A DNA stretch of 64,000 bases from the NCBI GenBank assembly GCA_963769115.1, contig CAVYKN010000020.1, forward strand, positions 248,001 through 312,000, given 5' to 3'. Made by a program: the position numbers and the translations under genes. The notes under the pieces are model-generated. The model saw only the letters and a program-made list of their open reading frames with translations. It did no database searches and was not told the origin of the DNA. Shown piece by piece: positions 59,865-64,000 of the stretch. The DNA is from DASTFY01 sp963769115 (lineage in GTDB: Bacteria; Actinomycetota; Acidimicrobiia; Acidimicrobiales; Ilumatobacteraceae). The stretch's first letter is position 1. Every line of letters begins with the position of its first letter.

Positions 59865-60730
59865 GCGTCCGGCCTTCGTGGCCGGTGAGCCAGCACCGCG
59901 GCGACCGCGGCCACGACGACTGCACCGAGGACGAGCGCGAGGAACCCCGCGCCGCGGTCGTTGAGCCAGATGGCGATGTCGTCGGCCCGCTGCTGGAACC
60001 ACGAGCTCAGCCCGCCCCCGGCCACGTCCCGTGCGCCCGTGTCCGACACCAGGTCGTACCACCAGTAGTAGACGAGGTAGAGCCCGGCCAGGATGAGCAG
60101 CACCCCGGCCACGGTGTCGATCCACTTCAGCGCCGAGCGCAGCCCTCGCAGCAGCCCGCCGCGGGCGACCGCCAGCGTCACGGTCAGCGTGGTCAGGAGC
60201 AACCCCATCCCGAGGCCGTAGGCCACGATCATGAGAACGCCCGACGCTGTGCCGTCGCGGGTGAAGCTGCCGAGGACGGTGAGCACGAACGGGCCGATCG
60301 TGCACCCGAACGACGCCACCGCGTACGAGATGCCGAAGACGAACATCGACCAGAACGTGCGCGAGCGCCCGCCCCGATCGAGCCGGGGCGTGGCGAAGAC
60401 GAGCGATCGCCCCATGAGGAAGGCGACCCCGACGGCGATGAGCACGAACCCGATGACGATGCTCAGGTAGCGGATGACGTCCGCCACCCCGTCCCCTCCG
60501 GCCCTGATCACGAAGCCGAGGACGGTGAACACGGCCAGGAACCCGGCCGAGACCGAGGCGCTGACCATCAGCGCCCTGGCCACGCCGGCCTGGGCCGGCT
60601 CTTCGGTGGGCGCCTGGTTCTCCAGGCCCAGGAAGTAGGAGAGGTAGGCGGGGAGCATGGCGAAGCCGCAGGGATTCACTGCGGCGACGACACCGGAGAG
60701 GAAGGCGAGGGCGAACGCGCCGTCGATCAC
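59861..60730 (-). CDS. ccdA: CcdA/DsbD-type thiol-disulfide transporter
   Basis: 289 aa with seven or eight helices. The two redox cysteines lie in VVAAVNPCGFAMLPAYLSYFLG and SYAVASFGCTIGPFVLTVLGS. It carries electrons from cytosolic thioredoxin across the membrane to TlpA-like acceptors for cytochrome c maturation. The C-terminal ~70 residues add an extracytoplasmic stretch and a last helix (GFLALVLGAVVVAAVAAVL). It overlaps tlpA upstream and the PGA hydrolase downstream by 4 nt each. Confidence 0.9.
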   Translation of the reverse strand: MIDGAFALAFLSGVVAAVNPCGFAMLPAYLSYFLGLENQAPTEEPAQAGVARALMVSASVSAGFLAVFTVLGFVIRAGGDGVADVIRYLSIVIGFVLIAVGVAFLMGRSLVFATPRLDRGGRSRTFWSMFVFGISYAVASFGCTIGPFVLTVLGSFTRDGTASGVLMIVAYGLGMGLLLTTLTVTLAVARGGLLRGLRSALKWIDTVAGVLLILAGLYLVYYWWYDLVSDTGARDVAGGGLSSWFQQRADDIAIWLNDRGAGFLALVLGAVVVAAVAAVLAHRPRRPDA

Positions 60731-61305
60731 GCCGGGTACAGCTCCTCGATGCGGGAGCGCAGCTCGTCGGCGCTGAGCTCGCCCGGCTCGGCGTCCAGCA
60801 CGGTCCCGTCGGCGGCCACGAACACGGTGGTCGGGAAGCGGGCGACGCCCAGGCCCGTCGTGGCCCGGCCGTCGGGATCGCGCAGGAGCTCGTAGGTGAC
60901 GCCGACCTCGTCGGCGAAGCCCTGGGCCCGCTCGGCGTCGTCGAGGGGGTTGATGCCGATGAGCCGCACGCTCGTGCCGAGCTCCTCGTGGACCTGTTGG
61001 AACGCCGGCATCTCCTGGCGGCAGGGGAGGCAGGTGCTGTACCAGAAGTTGAGCACGAGTGGTTTCCCCGTCAACGACCGCAGCGGGACCGCGGCGCCGT
61101 CGAGCGCCTCGGTGTCGATGTCGGGCAGCGGGTCACCACTGACGTCCGTGGCCACGGGGATCCCGTCCGCCGGGACCGTGTCGGCACCGGGCGCGCCGAG
61201 GCGGTCGGTGTCGTCACGGCTCCGGTCGGCCAGGAACCAGCCGGCCGTCCCGCCGACGATGAGGGCCACCAGCAGCGAGATGGCGAGCAGCCGCGGCCGG
61301 GGCAC
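60727..61305 (-). CDS. TlpA-like membrane-anchored thioredoxin
   Basis: 192 aa. A signal anchor (LLAISLLVALIVGGTAGWFLA) is followed by an extracytoplasmic thioredoxin fold. Active site WYSTCLPCRQEMPAFQQ (CLPC), cis-Pro in VARFPTTVFV. It reduces apocytochrome c or other envelope disulfides with electrons from CcdA. This fits the cytochrome c domain of CtaC in the same region. GTG 61305 has TACCCT 6 nt upstream (leaderless type). Overlaps ccdA (4 nt). Confidence 0.92.
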   Translation of the reverse strand: MPRPRLLAISLLVALIVGGTAGWFLADRSRDDTDRLGAPGADTVPADGIPVATDVSGDPLPDIDTEALDGAAVPLRSLTGKPLVLNFWYSTCLPCRQEMPAFQQVHEELGTSVRLIGINPLDDAERAQGFADEVGVTYELLRDPDGRATTGLGVARFPTTVFVAADGTVLDAEPGELSADELRSRIEELYPA

Positions 61306-61311
61306 GGCGTC

Positions 61312-61317
61312 AGGGTA
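61312..61317 (-). promoter_or_regulatory. -10 element of the tlpA-ccdA operon (leaderless)
   Basis: TACCCT on the minus strand, 6 nt before GTG 61305. Confidence 0.5.
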
Positions 61318-61332
61318 CCGGTGGCCCTACGG

Positions 61333-61367
61333 CCCGCCCCGGGCGGGTGGGCGGGGACGGGCGGGCC
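61333..61367 (-). terminator. Candidate terminator of whiB7
   Basis: In the 65-nt gap after whiB7: CCCGCC-CCG-GGCGGG (61333-61347) and a larger GGCCCGCC/GGCGGGCC pairing (61331-61338 with 61360-61367). GC-only, no U-tract, so only suggestive. Confidence 0.35.
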
Positions 61368-61370
61368 GCC

Positions 61371-61751
61371 CTACCCGGCCGGAGCCAGGTAGGGCGGCAG
61401 CGGCACCTCGTCGACCACGAGCTCCGGCCGGGGTCGCTTGGGTGGTCGGCCCCGGGGACGCTTGTTGGTCACGATGCGCCCGTTCAGGAGGAGCTGTCCG
61501 CCCCACACTCCCCACGGCTCCTGGCGCTCGAGAGCGCCCCGCAGGCAGAGCGAGGAGACCGGGCACTTGGCGCAGATGGCCTTGGCCCGGGCGATGTCGT
61601 ACAGGTCCTCCGAGAAGAACAGGTGCGTCAGGGTGCCGTGGCCGTCGCGGCAGCGGCCCTTCGTGCGCAGTGCGAGCACCGTGCGCAGCTCGGCGGCCAG
61701 ATCCGGAGCCCCCTGGTCCGGTCGGTGGGTTGTCTCGTCGATGGCGTACAT
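61371..61751 (-). CDS. whiB7: WhiB7-type transcriptional regulator
   Basis: 126 aa Wbl protein. Four cysteines for a [4Fe-4S] cluster (GRCRDG, then ICAKCPVSSLC), the turn GVWGGQ and a C-terminal AT-hook in NKRPRGRPPK. GVWGGQ-x9-KRPRGRP is the arrangement of mycobacterial WhiB7 (GVWGGE...KRPRGRPRK), which binds SigA and AT-rich DNA to switch on antibiotic-resistance genes. AGGGGAAA precedes ATG 61751. The long leader upstream carries an attenuator (see regulatory entries). Assignment to WhiB7 rests on the AT-hook and turn; other Wbl classes lack it. Confidence 0.88.
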   Translation of the reverse strand: MYAIDETTHRPDQGAPDLAAELRTVLALRTKGRCRDGHGTLTHLFFSEDLYDIARAKAICAKCPVSSLCLRGALERQEPWGVWGGQLLLNGRIVTNKRPRGRPPKRPRPELVVDEVPLPPYLAPAG

Positions 61752-61786
61752 GGCTGTTTCCCCTGGTGGTGTTGGTGATCTGTGCC

Positions 61787-61825
61787 GGAAAAAGTGAGAA
61801 GCCGCCGGGATTTCCCGACGGCTTC
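61787..61825 (-). terminator. Intrinsic terminator in the whiB7 leader (attenuator)
   Basis: Minus strand: GAAGCCGUCGGG-AAAU-CCCGGCGGCUUC, a 12-bp stem with one G-U pair and a tetraloop (61798-61825). UCACUUUUUCC follows directly. It lies 46 nt upstream of the whiB7 ATG, so transcription would stop before the gene unless the stem is prevented. Confidence 0.75.
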
Positions 61826-61836
61826 CTGAGAGTTCT

Positions 61837-61860
61837 CCGACGTTGTGGTCTCTACGTCGG
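61837..61860 (-). promoter_or_regulatory. Hairpin at the upstream-ORF stop codon
   Basis: CCGACGU / ACGUCGG (7 bp, 10-nt loop) on the minus strand. It overlaps the TAG of the upstream ORF and sits 11 nt before the terminator stem. A ribosome finishing the upstream ORF would melt it. Confidence 0.5.
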
Positions 61861-62013
61861 TGCTCCCGGAAGCCGGTGGGCAGAGGTGTTGCCCGTGTCG
61901 GTCGTGATGTCGAAGCTCTGCTTGACCAGCCAGGCGTACCCGTGCATCGGGGCGCACGGGCGCGCGCCGATGCCGCTGAGGGCATCCATGCGAGGCGTGA
62001 TCGTGCGCATCAT
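61852..62013 (-). CDS. whiB7 upstream ORF (uORF, 53 aa)
   Basis: Too short for ordinary gene calling. Begins with tandem ATG ATG (62013 and 62010), preceded by GAAAGGA 12 nt upstream, and ends TAG at 61852. The peptide starts MMRTITPRMDALSGIGARP and ends TSAHRLPGAPT; no domain is seen. A 14-codon ORF (62052-62054 start) ends with a TGA that overlaps this ATG (ATGA), which could couple translation. Its 3' part (61868-61875) contains CGGCUUCC, complementary to GGAAGCCG of the terminator 5' arm. A regulatory leader peptide is the likely role. Confidence 0.55.
   Translation of the reverse strand: MMRTITPRMDALSGIGARPCAPMHGYAWLVKQSFDITTDTGNTSAHRLPGAPT
61868..61875 (-). promoter_or_regulatory. Antiterminator segment in the whiB7 leader
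   Basis: CGGCUUCC on the minus strand pairs over 8 bp with GGAAGCCG (61819-61826) of the terminator's 5' arm. This pairing excludes the terminator. The segment lies within the last 24 bases of the uORF, so a ribosome reaching the stop would cover it. Confidence 0.55.
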
Positions 62014-62083
62014 CGGTGTGGGTAGTCCTTTCTCGCGGCTGGTTCTGGCCGCATCGGCAAGGAAATCATGCGAGGCCCGCCGG

Positions 62084-62089
62084 CGTCAA
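62084..62089 (-). promoter_or_regulatory. Possible -35 of the whiB7 leader transcript
   Basis: TTGACG on the minus strand. A TGATTT hexamer follows 15 nt later (62063-62068) and lies 8 nt before the ATG of a 14-codon ORF. The spacing is short, so this promoter is tentative. Confidence 0.3.
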
Positions 62090-62143
62090 CCGGTTATCCG
62101 CCACATTGCCGGCGGATCGGGCAGGTGCAGGGTGGGTACTGGG

Positions 62144-62149
62144 TAGGTT
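62144..62149 (+). promoter_or_regulatory. -10 element of thioesterase gene (leaderless)
   Basis: TAGGTT, 8 nt before ATG 62158, no ribosome-binding site between. Confidence 0.5.
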
Positions 62150-62157
62150 CGGCCGCC

Positions 62158-62901
62158 ATGGACCTCGTGCCCCTGCCGGACGTGGGTCGTGTCCATCGCG
62201 GCCGGCGCCGGGTCCGTCTGGGTGATGCCTCGCCCGGTGGGCGGCTGCGCTTCGACGCGCTCGTCCGCTACCTGCAGGACGTCGCCAACGACGACACCCG
62301 CGAGGCCGGCTTCGACGACGTGATGGGCTGGGTCGTCCGCCGTACGGTGATCGAGGTCCACCACTTCCCCGTCTACCTCGAGCCCTTGGAGCTGGCCACG
62401 TGGTGCAGTGGGACCGGGGGCCGTTGGGCGGAGCGCCGGGTGCAGGTGAACGGCACGGACGGCGGCCACATCGAAGCGGCGACCCTGTGGGTGCACCTCG
62501 ATCCGAAGACCATGCGACCCAAGGTGCTGCCCGATTCGTTCCATGGGCTCTTCGGGCCGTCCGCGCAGGGCCGGACCGTGCGGGCGCGCCTGCTGCATGA
62601 CGACAGCCCGTCCTCTGAGGTCGCCGTCGCCGCCCGCCACCCGTTCCCGTTGCGCTTCACGGACTTCGACGTGCTGGACCACGTCAACAACGCCGTCTAC
62701 TGGGAGGCGGTCGAGGAGGAGCTGGCGCGCCGGCGCGAACTGCGGGCGCCGCTGCGGGCCGAGCTGGAGCACCGGGCGCCCATCGAACCCGGGGCCGGGG
62801 TCGAGGTGGTGATCGAGGAGACGGCGTCGGGCTCGGCGCTGTGGCTGCGGGAGGCGGCTGGTGGATCGGTCTACGCCTCGGCGACGATCGAGCCGCTCTG
62901 A
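62158..62901 (+). CDS. Acyl-ACP thioesterase-like double hot-dog protein
   Basis: 247 aa with two hot-dog domains, like bacterial acyl-ACP thioesterases. The first domain has LRFDALVRYLQDVANDDTREAGFDD and WVVRRTVIEVHHFPVYLEPLELATWCSG. The second has the characteristic FTDFDVLDHVNNAVYWEAVEEELAR (Asp-His-Val-Asn-Asn active-site helix). It would release fatty acids from ACP or CoA. Single gene divergent from the whiB7 leader; its end faces the MBL-fold gene. Confidence 0.85.
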   Translation: MDLVPLPDVGRVHRGRRRVRLGDASPGGRLRFDALVRYLQDVANDDTREAGFDDVMGWVVRRTVIEVHHFPVYLEPLELATWCSGTGGRWAERRVQVNGTDGGHIEAATLWVHLDPKTMRPKVLPDSFHGLFGPSAQGRTVRARLLHDDSPSSEVAVAARHPFPLRFTDFDVLDHVNNAVYWEAVEEELARRRELRAPLRAELEHRAPIEPGAGVEVVIEETASGSALWLREAAGGSVYASATIEPL

Positions 62902-62916
62902 AGCGGCCCGGCGGCT

Positions 62917-63952
62917 CTAGCCGACCACGTACTCCAGATGGCCGTCGACCGTGCGCGTCTCGGCCTGGCCGGCGAGGCGCAGGTGCTCCAGGTGGGCGTA
63001 GGTCTCGCTGTCGGCCATCGGGCCCTGGGCGCGCGGCGGAGAAGAGGTGCTGCGCCAGCTCCATCACCGTGGCCGGCCGCCCGAGCTCCTCGGAGGCCGC
63101 GCGCAAGCGGTCGAGACGCTCCTCGTGGTGGTGCTTGATGGCCTCGACGCGGCCGTCGAGGTCGACGAACGGATGGCCGTGCGCCGGCAGCACCCCCTGC
63201 ACGTCCGAGAGCTCGTGCATGCGGTCGAGGGAGGCGAAGAACTGGGCGAGGGGATCGGCCGCCGTCGTGAGACCCGAGATGTGCGGGGTGATCGTGGGCA
63301 GGACGTGGTCGCCGGACAGGACGAGACCGGTCGTGGGATCGAAGAGGCACAGGTGGTCGGGTGTGTGCCCGGGCGTGTGGAGGGCCACCCACTCGCGTCC
63401 GGCGAGCTCGATGACGTCGGCGTCGTCGAGGCGCCTGGTCGGGGTGGGGGTGCCGATGGCTTCGCGCAGGCGGGCGAAGTCCAACATGCCCTCCTTGCGT
63501 CGCCACTGGTCGTCGAAGCCGGGACCGCCCCACGGCGTGGGCCGGAAGGGAGGCATCTCCGCCTGGACCTCGGGATCGACATCGCCGGGCTCGGCCGGAT
63601 CCCACCAGGTCGAGAAGCTGCGGTGGCCGACGATCTCGGCCCCGGTCTCGGCGCGGAGCCGGCCCGCCCCGCCGAAGTGGTCCGGGTGGCTGTGGGTGAC
63701 GACAACGGTGTGCACCCGCCGCAGTGGCAGGTCGGCCTCGGCCAGGCGGTCATTGAGAGCGGCCCACGACTCGGGCCCCGGCAGGCCGGGGTCGACCAGC
63801 GCGACGCCCCGCTCGTCCTCGAGGGCGTAGCAGTTCACGTGCCCGAGCCCGGGCATCGAGATGGGGAGCTGGAGCCGCAGGACACCAGGGCCGACCTCGG
63901 TCACCGTGGTCGTCGCCGGCTCCTGCTCCTGGCGGAGCGCGGTCGGAGCCAT
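62917..63952 (-). CDS. Metallo-beta-lactamase-fold hydrolase, frameshifted
   Basis: About 345 aa. MBL-fold zinc hydrolase: VVVTHSHPDHFGGAGRLR (HxHxDH), ALHTPGHTPDHLCLFDPTTGLVLSGDHVLP (His and bridging Asp) and LPAHGHPF. The C-terminal winged-helix-like region (EAIKHHHEERLDRLRAA...ATVMELAQHLFS) resembles LACTB2/RNase-like members. Near 63035-63045 the frame changes; the other frame supplies GPMADSETYAHLEHLRLAGQ and ends DGHLEYVVG with TAG at 62917. ATG 63952 has TATCCT 7 nt upstream (leaderless type). The substrate is unknown. Confidence 0.85.
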
Positions 63953-63959
63953 GCCGCTC

Positions 63960-63965
63960 AGGATA
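63960..63965 (-). promoter_or_regulatory. -10 element of MBL-fold gene (leaderless)
   Basis: TATCCT on the minus strand, 7 nt before ATG 63952. The surrounding AATTAT makes it the most AT-rich of the set. Confidence 0.5.
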
Positions 63966-64000
63966 ATTCCGCGATGCAACTTCTCGCTAGCGGGCGGGCG

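Overview
This window is high-GC actinobacterial DNA, most likely from class Acidimicrobiia or a close relative. The evidence is a dnaK-grpE-dnaJ-hspR operon with a HAIR-type operator, a WhiB7-type regulator, an F420-dependent-type (LLM) oxidoreductase, a homologue of the mycothiol-dependent Rv2466c oxidoreductases, split PurS/PurQ/PurL, clpS followed by DUF2017, and a cytochrome oxidase locus with a CtaC-cytochrome c fusion. Gene content is almost entirely chromosomal housekeeping. I found no prophage, insertion sequence, CRISPR array or rRNA.

Layout: (a) 1-4.8 kb: end of a methyltransferase, a polyprenyl glycosylphosphotransferase, phosphoglycerate mutase and an M14 carboxypeptidase. (b) 4.8-14.7 kb: the heat-shock block dnaK-grpE-dnaJ-hspR and clpB, with a hydrolase, a YdeI-like protein, a membrane metallophosphatase and a Dabb protein between. 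(c) 14.9-32.8 kb: a de novo purine block purA-purD ... purB-purC-purS-purQ ... purL ... purF-purM. It is interrupted by minus-strand insertions: flavodoxin/fused 2-oxoacid dehydrogenase E1/ALDH7, a conserved 144-aa protein, and an ECF sigma/anti-sigma pair. (d) 32.8-38.9 kb: a tyrosine/homogentisate catabolic operon (HPPD, aminotransferase, fumarylacetoacetase, acetoacetyl-CoA synthetase) divergent from an Lrp/AsnC regulator, with a perfect inverted repeat between them. (e) 38.9-44.7 kb: DsbA-like protein, LLM oxidoreductase, pyrE, HAD protein, a Pro/Thr-rich secreted protein, a badly broken MFS exporter, and tRNA-Glu/Asp/Phe. (f) 44.8-55.4 kb: clpS-DUF2017 divergent from a long cytochrome oxidase operon ctaB-(subunit I-like)-(subunit III-like)-membrane protein-ctaC-ctaD-ctaE-ctaF-ctaG. 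(g) 55.5-64 kb: ABC exporter, serS, pdxH, poly-gamma-glutamate hydrolase-like protein, ccdA-tlpA, whiB7, a thioesterase and a metallo-beta-lactamase-fold hydrolase.

Three signals cut across genes. First, many genes carry a TAnnnT -10 hexamer only 6-9 nt before the start codon and no usable ribosome-binding site, which suggests pervasive leaderless mRNAs. Second, about fifteen genes are split by one-base indels, mostly single-base insertions. Most of these genes are essential and otherwise intact, so sequence error is the likeliest cause; the 42.1-44.4 kb stretch is far worse than the rest. Third, a near-identical 26-nt palindrome sits at two separate convergent gene ends (28.3 and 55.5 kb).

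The most interesting single element is the whiB7 leader (61.75-62.06 kb, minus strand). It contains a 53-codon upstream ORF, a hairpin at its stop codon, a 12-bp intrinsic terminator with a U-tract, and a mutually exclusive antiterminator pairing that starts inside the upstream ORF. Together these make a complete-looking ribosome-mediated attenuator for an antibiotic-response regulator.
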